Assembly: GCA_030435675.1 (NCBI GenBank)
Contig: CM059625.1
Coordinates: 16,988,001 to 17,052,000 of the forward strand
Reading direction: 5' to 3'
Source of the DNA: Steinernema hermaphroditum
Lineage: Eukaryota > Nematoda > Chromadorea > Rhabditida > Steinernematidae
DNA: 64,000 nt
In this document: positions 34,859 through 45,541 of the stretch, piece after piece
Layout of the letters: each line of letters opens with the position of its first letter
How positions within the stretch are numbered: position 1 is the first letter of the stretch
Translations under genes and position numbers: made by a program
Notes under the pieces: model-generated
The model's input: only the letters and a program-made list of their open reading frames with translations
Told to the model about the DNA's origin: nothing
Database searches by the model: none

Positions 34859-37800
34859 ATGGCGTCGTCGTCGTCGGGAGGTCTCACAACGCCTCGATTT
34901 ATTCGGGGGGCCGCCGACAGACCGACACGACTTCTGCGCAAGACGCATGCAATCGACGAAGACGAAGGAATCTCGCCTTCGGGCATGCTTGTCCCCGGTA
35001 CGTCGGTTACCGACGACCTCTGCCTGCAGTCGGCCGGAATCGGCGACTCCTCCTCAACCACCATTGTGCCATCTGTGTCGTTCGTCGAAGCTCCGATCCT
35101 GCCGAAACCTGAGCCAGGTTGGTTGATCGACGTAGTTCAGGAAGTATTTCGAGTATTATAGTAAGAAGTTGTTCTGGAGATGAAATCATGAACATCGGAG
35201 GGATCGATCTTATCACTAATTCATGGCTTAATTTCGCTAATGTCGACTCAAGCGGACTGCAGAACATCGGAGGTCTAGGGGGTTTTGCGATAAAGCAAGT
35301 AAGATTGTGTTGGATATATTATAAAGGTTCATTTGCTCCCTCTAGTTCTCAACGGAGTCAACGGCGAGCAACGCCAGTAGCACTGGTGGAAGCGTAGGTG
35401 GCCCAAACTGCTCGCTTATTCCTCCTGACGTTCCACGCAAATCCGTCATCCAGGACGACATTCGGATGAATCGCGGAAGGTTCCAGTTGGTGCGGAAGAA
35501 GGGAAGATCGGAAGTATGGAATCTGTTCGGACAAGTGCTGGACACCCTCACCGGACAGAGGCTACCTTATGTTGCTTGCTACGCATGCAAGGTATTGTAC
35601 ACCGACACCGGCGGTGGCACGGGTAACATGACCCGACATCGCTGCCCTATGGGCACCAGCTATCGCTCAAGCCTGGGCACAGGCTCATCAAACGATTCGG
35701 AGCTCAACAATAATCAAAGTTCTTTCGATTCAACGCATAATCCTCCCAACGGCTCAATGTCGCCCGACAACGTAAATCAGATAAGTTCAGCTTTGGTAAA
35801 CCCTTTTTCTATTTGTTTGTTTTACGGCTCGCCTTCGACAACCTCTGCTGTGAGGGAATCTCCGTTGGCACCAGTGCAGCAGATTTCCCTCACAAGCAGT
35901 AGTAGCAGTGGGAGCGGAAGTGGAACGCTGCCCTCGGTCTTGCACTTGGGTTCGGACAATCCAACTACATCATCGTACGCCTTCAGCGATACCGAACGGC
36001 AATTGTTTCTGCAGTCGCTCGTTCGATTCTGTGCTCAAGACATGCAGAACCCGGATATTGTTGAAGGTGACGGTTTCCGGCAGCTTGTCGAAACCGCGTT
36101 GTTTATCGGACGGTCTTGTCAGGAGCTGCCCAACTATCAAGAACTGCGATCGTTGATCCCTAGTAGTGCCGTGGTAGCCGAGGTTTGTTTTTTATGCAGT
36201 TCCTCATCAACATCGCTAATTACAGGGAATCGAAAGGCATAAGAGCGCCGCGAAGAAGTCGACTTCCGCAGACGTCGCCGTCAGCCTCAAGGATTACGGT
36301 CTTGCGCTGAGCTGTAGGCAAATCACCTACGAAGACTCGATATTTGTGAGCTTTTGGGTGAACTACATCACGGAGGACTGGCATCTGTCTCGGCGAGTGT
36401 TGAGGTACGTTCTTACGTTCGATTTCTATGAAATGCTGACGGAGATTCAGCATTAGATGTGTCGGAAAAACGCATATTCATATATCGTATGTTAGGTGCC
36501 AATTTTGACGTCTATAAATCGCGATAAATTGGCACACGCAAATCCTTTTTCAACATCTCACTATCGCGTGATAACGGAAATCCTATATGCTGATTTCTTT
36601 TACGTACACTCCAGTGACGATACGCATTAGAAGCGCAGGGGTGTTTCGTTAATAAACACATAAAAATCGCGAAAAGGTTTGTGTGGGATACTTAGCATAG
36701 CATGTTTTTGGCCAGAAATCAGTGTGAAAAACAGCAAACGATCGCTTAATGGGAAATATAAGTGCGTTGCGGAACACAAAAAGACAGCTAATGCTTCTTC
36801 TAATCTAAAAGCTTGCCACTACTTTTGAAATGTTTACTTTTTTAGTGTCAACAAGTGGCCTCAGACAAACGACCTGAGCGAGATGATTTTCTCTACACTC
36901 GAGGATTACGGTTTTCTGGAAGCCAAGAAAATCTACATAACTTCAGACCGGTTCACGCAAAAGAACGCACGCATTGAACTGTCACAGAAGCTGATATGGA
37001 ACACCAGCATCGTTGATGTCATCGATGAGGTACTTAAGTCCCAGAAACTAGTCCACAATCCGTTCACTCTAGATTCTTGCCCAAGTATTCATGCAGTGTA
37101 GGTCGACGTGCGACGTCGACAAACTGTCCGAATTTTGTGTACGCGTCATAGAAATGCTTGCCCGACTCAACTTGCTATCGTTGTTACCACACAAACTGCC
37201 AGCTAGTCTAACGTCGCAACGCGCCCTCGGACCGCAGAGCTACGCGCTCTTCCTCTACCCTTTGCTCTTCTACGTCAGGCAGCAATTCCCTCAGATTCAG
37301 TATTTCCTGGAGGCAAACGCCGATTCAAATGGTAAATTCCATCATTTCCCACTGAGCACATTACCTTGTTTTCCCTAGCAGTGGCCATAGCCGAACTTGC
37401 CAAAGAGGCAAACGGCATTGATTGGTCGCATGTGAACGACATCGAGACGTTTCTCGAGCCATTCCACGAAACGGTGCAGATCTTCACCGACAACAAGCTG
37501 CCTCATTATCACAGGGTTCGAAAAGTCGCTCCAGTTCAAACGGAAATAACATGTTATTTTCAGTTGTTTCCGGAATGGTTCGCTTTGATTCACGAGTGCA
37601 CTGAAGTGGAAGACGACGAGATGTCGGGCACGGAAGGTCAGGGCACTACCCAAAAGGGATCACCGTTCCTCATCGGGCTACGGTATTCTGCCAGCTTGTT
37701 GCTCAAGAAGTGGTCCGATGAAAACATGCTCCTCGAACATCACATGGCTACCGTACTCAACCCACGTTTAAAGCATTTGCCGGTCATATGCTCAGACGTA

Positions 37801-38535
37801 CAACGGTAGTATTATCATATTTTCACCCCATACATCGCATTTCTATTTACAGGACAAGTATATATAATCACATAAGATCCTTAATCGGGTGCGCTAAGCT
37901 GCGAAAGGAAAGGTCTTGCGAGACTCCAGGTGATTTTCTAGTCTTGTGAGCTAATTTCAGTGGTTGTTTACAGATGGCGAGCCGCCGCGGAAGCGACGAA
38001 ATTTCTTGATATCATTGGAAGACAGTTCAGCCGACGAAGATGAACTTGGCTGTTATTTAAGGACGTCGTTTTCGACAAATCAGACAAAGTATGTTTTGAC
38101 GATAGTGCCGGATGTGCTGTCGTCCACGGACGATCATAACCGAGTCCGACGACCAATTAAGAGACTTTCATTACATAATTTCCGTACAGCTGACTAACAA
38201 GATCATCGCCGGAAGAGTAGTTTTGATGACATATTAGGGCAATTTTTTAAATTGTGAGCTGAGGTCAGATTACGTAATGACAGGCAGGCTGCCACGATTA
38301 CGTTCTTGATACAAAGTTGGCCGAGAAGCTCGAAAATAAAGTATTTTTCAGAGATATCCTTGAATTCTGGTCTTCCATCGGCGAATCACAATTCCCACGA
38401 CTATCGCGTCTGGCACGGTTCCTATTGGCTTCGGCAGCGGCCGCACCAACCGTTCAATTGCAAGTGAATGAAGGGAAGCTGAATGAGAAGAACCTGCACA
38501 ATCTCTTGCTTCTTCGCTCGGCCTACGGCCTATAA
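34859..38535 (+). CDS. BED-finger protein with domesticated hAT-transposase core (ZBED-like)
   Basis: Exons 34859-35117, 35162-35298, 35346-36182, 36226-36404, 36846-37029, 37097-37331, 37379-37515, 37564-37805, 37853-37929, 37974-38088 and 38352-38535 give 861 aa. A low-complexity N-terminus precedes a BED finger (about residues 187-232: SEVWNLFGQVLD, Cys210, Cys213, His230, Cys232). The hAT-like core follows: FWVNYITEDWHLSRRVL, IYITSDRFTQKN, DIETFLEPFHETVQIFTDNK, LVNPR-type ATVLNPRLKHLP, and a C-terminal dimerisation segment DILEFWSSIGESQFPRLSRL. The usual SERVFS step is replaced by PTVQLQVNEG. Ten introns, no terminal inverted repeats and the eroded motif point to a host gene, probably a DNA-binding nuclear factor. 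Possible extra intron at 35794-35877 leaves the frame unchanged. Confidence 0.85.
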
Positions 38536-39891
38536 TATCCCCACTCAATACCGTCGCTTTGTACCTACTACTGATCTATCGAATCGGGCTTCCCAACTTC
38601 ACCCAGCTATCTCCTTTCCAAAGTCAACAATCTCATATCCATTACCCAGTGAATGACAATACCAACAGTTCACGCCACTCTTTCTTCCCTCCCTTCTTCT
38701 TCTCTGATCTCACCCTTGCCTTACTTCAATTTCATCAACAAAATGTGATACTATTTTGTTATGTCATTTTGATGCTAACGCAGAATTGTTCAGATTTCTA
38801 TAATCCGTTTTATTGTTTTACGGCCTTGTATATATTCTATCTATCTTCTTCTTCTCTCTATATATAGAGCACATGACAATAACGGGGCTGATTGTTTCGT
38901 TGTGCGCAAATCAGAGATTCTATTTAAAAGTGTATATGTACATAGACTATATCGAAAGTAAAAGAGCCAATTCATTGGTCGGTGCAGTTGATAAGCCAGA
39001 CAACTTGCTCGAATGGATCAGACTTCCAACTACAATGCAGTGGTTCTTTTAATTAACTACTGAGAATACAATTAAAAGAACGGAGATTAATAACGACAAA
39101 CAGCCATTGGCATTCGAGAAATGTCTGCCAGCCGCGTTGCAATAATTATTCGAATCGCAGCAGCACAGTGTTCCCGAGATGCCACCGAACTCGACGGATC
39201 CGCAGTCGTTGCCGATTGTCTAAATCATCAAATTGTACACCAGAATCTTCATGTTTACCACATTTTCAATATAGAGAATTAACCACAAAAGATTCTTATT
39301 TTGATATCAAAGAAAAACCTCCGCATTTATGTAGTTCCTAAGGGCAAGATCACAATAAAGCTGATCGGCTTAATGACTCTCCGCTTAGCTTTCGGCCACA
39401 TTAACAATCGCTATTCATGTGAAGAAATGTTCTTATCCCACGCGCGTTGTATTCATCCTTCATAATGAGCGATTTGTTAGGGGGGAGTTAAAAATTGAAC
39501 AAGATGTAAAGGAAATGGCTTGTAATAATATTCTCCGTTTAATGATTTAGTGTTCTCTGAGGATATAACCGTTAAGACCTGTGTTGATAATGTCCAGGTA
39601 CGTCGCAGTGTTTTAAAGTATTCTGAACATAACATTACTCTGGGGGCCGGCTGTTTTTAAACTACGCAAAGCATGGAGATCGTTCGGATCATGAAAAATC
39701 TAACATCCATTCCTTGTCTATCAGGCTGTATGTTGTAGCGGCCAAAATCACATGTCAAATTCTTGTGTAATGCGCTGTGGAACATTTAACCGTAGTATCT
39801 GCACGTTATCTACTGGCTAAACTGATCGTCTGGAGCACAATTTTTTGTGATCACGTCAACGCCAAACAATTCAAATCTCTGTCATAAATGG
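38536..39891. other. 3' UTR of the BED/hAT gene and convergent intergenic region
   Basis: T/C-rich 3' UTR-like sequence, a 14-bp palindrome CTCTATATATAGAG at 38856-38869 and an AATAAA at 39354-39359. No coding exon recognised. Confidence 0.5.
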
Positions 39892-40185
39892 TTATTTAAT
39901 GATTATTGTTGATCTGTAGCAGGGTATCATCTTTGATTTATGATTTGCACAAATTCCTACCTCACAAATCACGCTTGCACATCCCAGTTTTGTTACACTT
40001 TGCACCGCCGTCTCCTCTACGAAGCGATAACAATAACTGTCAGTCAGACCGAGGAATGAACTGCACTCTTCTGCATCTTGACGCTCTTCTTGTCCGACGA
40101 AGTACTTCAGGCCTGAGTAGCACCAGAGTGCATCGACTTGTGCGGAAGTGATAAATAGCAAACACCACACAAAATAGATTTTCAT
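39892..40185 (-). CDS. Small secreted Cys-rich protein, ET-module-like
   Basis: The frame from the ATG at 40185 gives 97 aa. A signal peptide (MKIYFVWCLLFITSAQVDA) is followed by LWCYSG, EECSSFLG, DSYCYRF, KLGCASVICE and GICANHK. The spacing of CYSG, YCYRF and GC resembles the nematode ET module, a family of small secreted cysteine-rich proteins, but the terminal CC..DLCN is missing. A GT-AG pair on the minus strand (GAG|GTAGGA to TGCTACAG) would remove 49 bases and end the protein as CEINNNH instead. Both forms lack the last cysteines, so a further exon or real truncation is possible. Role unknown; secretion is inferred from the signal peptide. Confidence 0.6.
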   Translation of the reverse strand: MKIYFVWCLLFITSAQVDALWCYSGLKYFVGQEERQDAEECSSFLGLTDSYCYRFVEETAVQSVTKLGCASVICEVGICANHKSKMIPCYRSTIIIK

Positions 40186-41262
40186 GACAGTCCCGAAAAA
40201 GCACAATTTTAAGGGTAAGTCACGAACCCGGAGAAGTGGAAGTGCTGCTGTTGTTGGTAGCAGCAGTTGCATTCCGGTTCTTCGGTATGTGTTTTGCCTT
40301 TTTGCCGGCGGCACCGCCACCGCCTGTGTAATGTCTTGCCTATGAGTCATGTTTGTGACGTATTAGTCGATCTCAGGTGAACCAAACGAGCTGGTTATTG
40401 ATCATTTGCGCGTGGTTTCTGTAGAATTGATCTATATGCTATGTAAACTTTCAAAGCGCCCGTGACATTTACACTGACATCTTCGAGTCGATTCGAAAAC
40501 AGCGCAAGAAGATCCGCTTCCGCTGCTATTAGTAGAATTTATTATTATAACTACCAGGCCATACATCCTTATTGAAGAAAAGTTATTAATGGAAATCCGT
40601 AAAAGAAGGAAATGGAAAGGTTGTGGAACATCCGGATAGAGAGCTAATTTGAGCCTCTGCGTACATTTAAAGAGCGGTTTAACGCGCAAATTCTAGATGT
40701 TACGTTGAGGGGGTCAAGACGCACGTAATATTAAATAAGTAGAAATAGACACGAATCAAGCGTTGAATCCAAATTTACACGATGACGTTTGCCGGATAGT
40801 CTGGGAGAACCAATTTTTGCACAGATCAGAATCGGTCTTTTTCAATATCGACACTTTGCGGAATTAATACTAAAATTTTTTTATCGATGATCGACGGATC
40901 GGCGACAGTACCGATCTTCGTCTGGATGTTCAAAAGCAATTCGCAAAGCCGATGCCATACGCTTCTGAAAAGGGCGTACCCGAATAGCTGCAAACGCAAA
41001 CTACCGCTTGTTGTTCCCGTCGTACGTCGATCAGAATACATCTTTCTCAATATCGATATTTTGACAAAGTAAGGCTCTAGCGGATATTGACTTTCTTCAT
41101 AGAATAATAAGTTAGACACGAGTTACACATGAATACACAGAAGATTATACGCAACTATTTAAAAATGAGTAAACAAAAGAAAAAACAATTTGGCTGTTGT
41201 CTTAAGGTGCTTTTTGACTCCTGGAAATTACATTTTAATACCCTGAAATTCAGACACTGTAG
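40186..41262. other. Intergenic region before the transposon remnant
   Basis: No coding exon recognised. Two direct repeats of about 35 bp, 40824-40858 and 41029-41063, share roughly 80% of positions (GATCAGAAT, then TTTCTCAATATCGA-like). They could be ends of a degraded element. Confidence 0.4.
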
Positions 41263-41571
41263 CACCACGGACGGGTACTTCAGCATGACTGGGCACTGGC
41301 CCACGGATCCAAATCAACGATGAGCTTCTTGGAAGACCAAATCCCGTGGTTTTGGGACAAGTCAGTTTGGCCCTCAAACTCGCCGGATTTAAACCCGATG
41401 GACTACGCGATTTGGTCCATTCTGGAGGAAAAGGCCTGCCGAAGAAGACACGTCACCGTGGACGACCTGAAGCGCGATCTCCGGACCGCTTGGGAAGAAA
41501 TCAGCGTGGAAACACCCGCGGCGATCGTCGAAAATTTCAAGAAGCGAGTGAAGGCCTTCTATCGACGCTAG
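41263..41571 (+). pseudogene. maT-like (DD37D) mariner transposase, C-terminal fragment
   Basis: Open for 103 codons after an in-frame TAG at 41260. It reads LQHDWALAHGSKSTMSFLED, then WPSNSPDLNPMDYAIWSILE, then a C-terminal helix ending VKAFYRR. HDW holds the second catalytic Asp and PMDY the third. I count 37 residues between them, the DD37D spacing of the maT group of the IS630-Tc1-mariner superfamily, known from C. elegans. The N-terminal DNA-binding half and the first Asp are absent. Upstream sequence carries stops, so the copy is dead. Confidence 0.8.
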
Positions 41572-41689
41572 AGGAGGCCATTTTGAATGAAATTCACGTT
41601 TTATGTGTAATTAAGCGTGCTGAATAACGTAGTATTGTTCGTTTTTGGAATTAAAATGGTTTTGTTTGAGAAAAATTGTGTTTTTCACG

Positions 41690-42310
41690 AGTCTTTCATT
41701 TGTGTTCCCAGTGATCGGTCGGGTCGTCCACTCGCTCTTTCTGAGGCTGTCTGGGGCCGACTGAGTTGAGTGAGCGGTCGTTTTCGGCCGTCATTGTTGG
41801 TTGCATAGTGATCGCCCCGGCTCCCAGAAGGCCTGGAACACCAGGGAGCCGTAGTTCCAACGTCTTGCCAAGAAGCCCGTCACTGCCGCCCGACTCCACC
41901 CGCGCCGCCAGAGAAGCCGAAGAAGCGTTACAACTCCGAAGTCTGTGCCGCCAGCTGCCTTGATGGTTCCCGGTTTGCCCGTTGTGCTCCACCGACGCGT
42001 TTCGCCCAGATGCCGTTCTTCGCCCGTGCTGCCCGCGGAAGCCGCCGAAGAAGCTTCTCAACTCCGACGTCCGCGCTGCCACCCGAGCTGAAGATAGGCT
42101 TGCTGTGTTCCACCGTCTCCGGGGTCAACTTTTCGCCTCTCTGATGCCCGCGCACACTGATGGGATCGTCGCCTTCTACTCTGATGCTGTGCCCTGCGCC
42201 GAAGCCAGAAGACCGACGACTACGGAGTGACAATGTGGTTTTTGTGCATATATATGACGTCTCGCAAGGCGTAAGCCTTAGATACGAGAAATAAACTCGT
42301 AACTCGTAAC
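41690..42310 (+). mobile_element. 621-bp GC-rich retroposon with 13-bp target-site duplication
   Basis: TGTGTTTTTCACG occurs at 41677-41689 and again at 42311-42323, bracketing the insert exactly. The insert is much GC-richer than its surroundings. It has an internal tandem duplication of about 125 bp (units near 41913 and 42038), a 3' stem-loop AAGGC-GTAA-GCCTT (42266-42279), the box GAAATAAACTCG and a tail of CTCGTAA repeats. No reverse transcriptase and no convincing pol III promoter are seen, so it is a non-autonomous element or the 5'-truncated 3' end of a LINE. Confidence 0.8.
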
Positions 42311-42350
42311 TGTGTTTTTCACGTTCCAGAACTTTCCGATAACCCTGTAC

Positions 42351-44176
42351 AGTTATAAAAAATGTTGACGCGCGATTGTCGAAGAGGACAGGTCTTTGTC
42401 GTATTAGAATTCATGGTACAATAAAAGTAGAAGTTTAACTTAAAGATTTTACATGACTTGCTTGATGCTAACTTCTAACTTTTAACTTCCAACGTACGTA
42501 AAATTGAACCAAGAAATGTACGACACCAACCTGATGTTTAACATTTTTAAAAAGCGAATATTTTTCCCTAAAATTATCGGCGTTTAATGTACTTTTGAAA
42601 ATGCGTTGACATTCACCGATAAATGAGCGACATTCGACATAAGGCTTGAGAATATTCCACATTTAAATGGGTTTTTGATGCAAAATCGCGTATTGCAGAT
42701 AGTTAGGAGATGTGCGAATTTTGTGTTTCTCGACATTAGTGATTTATTACAGCCTATAACTTAATATGCAGTACAGTTTGGAATACAGCGTCTTGGCTAA
42801 ACACTTACTGAAAAGCTGAGTATCAATAATATATCCATGTCGATGTCAATTGATTTTCGCCGATAACTCAATTACATCGCTTCAATGCTCTACCTATCGC
42901 ATACTCTGCACGTACTCAAAGTCCCTGCGTCACATAACTATTCATTTGCTCCGCAATATTTACTTCCACTTCCCCGTTATATTCTTAGTAGTAAGGTATT
43001 CACAACTTTTTTGCGCCCAGAGATCTTTATCCTGCCCAAGCATGGGAATCACCACTGTGAAAATCTTTAAAACAAACCGAAGAACACAATAGATCCTGAG
43101 AACTTCGGGCAAATTTATGACGTAATTATGTGAAAGTCGGTACAGAAAGGTCAATTAACAAATGGCTATCATAGACATTTACTTTTTTGTCCTACTATGA
43201 TGTCCGCAAAGCGCACTATACATCAGTGACCGCTGTGAAAGTACTTCCTATGTTGGCCTCTCCATTTTTTTACAATCATTGACTGAAAATTGTCGTCAGT
43301 TAAACTTTTTTTTTTTGACTTAATGACTGAAATTTTAAATTTGCATATTGATCGCCAGTTTGAGCACAGAAAGCCCCATTACTAAATGGTATAGAGGTTC
43401 TTCCTCGTATGGTTATGCTTGTTTGATGTAATAAGTAGCTTCCGGCTTTCCCATTTCACAAATGCCCGATAAACATTACATCCAAATCCAAGAGGGTACA
43501 CTACGTGCTAGCCGCAGACAGCAGCAGAAAACATGAAATCTTTTATGGTGTTTTTATGGTAAGCGGTAGGGTGTTGTTCTTGCAATACCTTGGTTACTTT
43601 CCTTTAGATATACCAATTTTCCCATTGCTTCAAGGCCTGACCCCATTGCATCTCACCGCCCGGAAAATGAAATTTTTGTAGTATACATAAAAGTCGATTT
43701 ACGATCGCTTTTAAATAGTCCAACATCTACCCAATGCTTCACTCATTATGCTATGTAATCTATAACAACTCAAGTTCGCCATTGAGAGATCATCTTTCCC
43801 ACAGTATTTTGCTGGTTTTGCTTACCTAGCAAATTTTCATTTCGCTCAGTTACCATAATCTCTGATCCTAAGCAATTAGCTTCCGTATACTTGTCATTAG
43901 CCAACAATTATGTTTGCACTTGATGGAGACGTGTGCCCAAAATTGATGGTTGGCGAAGATGCGAAGTGATAGTGAAACGGGAACTTCTCCGAACTACGTC
44001 CGCAACCTGCATACCCCGTAATTTTCGATCATCTACCTAGAGTAGTAAGATGAACTGTCATGAGTTCTGTGTTTTCCCAGAAGGAGGAAATTAGTTTTCT
44101 ACTGCACTACACGTGTTCTTCTCGTCTCTGCTGCACAGACCTATTGGCGGTTGAAAAAAAAAAACAATTAGCCGTC
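42351..44176. other. Intergenic region
   Basis: No coding exon or conserved motif recognised. CTGCTGCACAG ends near 44140, 37 bases before the next ATG, and is a plausible trans-splice acceptor for the receptor gene. Confidence 0.5.
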
Positions 44177-45527
44177 ATGGATTTAGAGATCCCGGAAGCG
44201 AATCATTCGCTGATTGATGACGAGGTGGATGGAAAGAAGAATATGATTGGAGTCGATTATTATATTACTGTCGCACCAACTACCGTGCTATTCTTCACTT
44301 ACCTCATGCTTTTATTTATCCTATCAACGAAGCGATCAAAGTTCAGAAGTTCGTTTTTTACTTTAACTATTGCTCAGGTGAGCTTGATTGAGAGTTGTCT
44401 AAGTGTCCAGTGAATACTTATATACATATAAATCCGACCATTAAAGTTTGGTACTTTAGCATAAAGAGATTCAGAAATTTAGACCAAACAACAACCTGCT
44501 ATAAAAGTTCATCTTTTTATGCGACTCTCTTTTTCAGTCAGTGGTGGATATCGCGCTGTTTCTTTTTGTTCAACTTTGGCAAAGAGGAAGGAAATACGGT
44601 TATCTGGAACCATTCTTCATTCAGCACCAGACGGGATTCATCCCTTACTTCAGTTTTGCGACTACGTACTACCTCAAAGTTGTTCAATATCTCGGAATGT
44701 TCATTTTAACTTTTAACCGATTTTCTACTTTTTGCATACGTGGATCGCATGAAATAGTAAGATTTCTAAACGGTATAAGTGTTATTGTAGTTTTTCAGGT
44801 GTGGAACACAACTGGAATCATTGTGTTGACGATGCTTCAGTGGGCGTTGCCTCTACTCATGCTTCTCTTCTTCGCTTTTTCGAGTTATGAGATCTCGTTT
44901 CAGCTGATAAATGGACAGTGGAGGTCGAATACACATCCTTTCTATGTTTTGGTAAGTAGGATAATCAAAATTATCCGGGGATCGGTGGATACTTCAGTGG
45001 TTTGGAATCGTTGAGTGTATAGTTGGCGTCTTGGTTCTCCTAATTTCTCTTTTTCTCAATGGATTCTCTATATATCAAGTAAGGAGGCAACATTCTTTTA
45101 GCGACGAGGTGAGTAAATCAACGAAACAATTGGATAATGAAAGCTGTTCATGTTCAGAAGGCTAAACGAAGCTACAACCTGGAAATTCGCTTTCTTTTGT
45201 CGTCTTTCGCAGTATTCCTCTTCCTTTCATTGGATATCCTATTCAATGTAACGCAAACTACATTTACCATCCTTCACATGGACACTGCTATTAAATCAAT
45301 GGGCACAGCATGGTAGGCAAGCAGCTCATGCTTCAAACACTTCTGAGGCACATTTCAGGTACATGCTGGCAGAGTTCTGCTGCTTGAGTCGGCCAGTCAG
45401 TCTACTTGTTACTAGCACTGCTCTTCGAAATGAGTTTCGCGATATGTTCTGCACGCCATGTCGGAAAGCGCCGATGATGAAGAACTTGTCAGTGTCTCGG
45501 ATTGAAATGACTCCGACCCTGTTTTGA
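44177..45527 (+). CDS. Nematode serpentine chemoreceptor (Srg/Srv-type superfamily)
   Basis: Exons 44177-44377, 44538-44756, 44799-44951, 44998-45108, 45158-45312 and 45359-45527 give 335 aa. TM1 is TVLFFTYLMLLFILS, TM2 FTLTIAQSVVDIALFLFVQL, TM3 ends in FILTFNRFSTF in place of DRY, TM4 TTGIIVLTMLQWALPLLMLL, TM5 CIVGVLVLLISLFLNGFSIY, TM6 FLLSSFAVFLFLSLDILFNV and TM7 YMLAEFCCLSRPVSLLVTST. LNEFRDMF-like RNEFRDMFC follows TM7. The NRFS motif after TM3 and the absence of NPxxY are typical of nematode Srg-superfamily chemoreceptors; an Srv-like family is my best guess. The start has an extracellular sequon (NHS). Likely a plasma-membrane receptor of chemosensory neurons. Introns 2-5 are 42-49 bp. 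Confidence 0.87.
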
Positions 45528-45535
45528 TATGGCGA

Positions 45536-45541
45536 AATAAA
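45536..45541 (+). terminator. Polyadenylation signal of the 44177-45527 receptor
   Basis: AATAAA only 8 bases after the stop codon, repeated partly as AATAAG. Confidence 0.5.

Larger units (their letters stand above)
41263..42350 (+). mobile_element. 3' remnant of a maT/mariner element, split by a retroposon
   Basis: The transposase fragment is followed by its 3' UTR (41572-41689), an inserted retroposon (41690-42310), then 42311-42350. The end, read on the minus strand, starts GTACAGGGTTATCGGAAAG, which looks like a Tc1/mariner terminal inverted repeat. No matching left repeat is visible, so the 5' half was lost. Confidence 0.7.

Noticed and set aside
34735..35112. 125-codon frame overlapping exon 1 of the BED/hAT gene
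   Set aside because: It is out of frame with the model that splices in phase to the BED exon, and it stops without a donor.
41696..42233. Several 80-130 codon frames on both strands inside the retroposon
   Set aside because: They are a by-product of GC-rich sequence, and the frames are not kept in the second copy.
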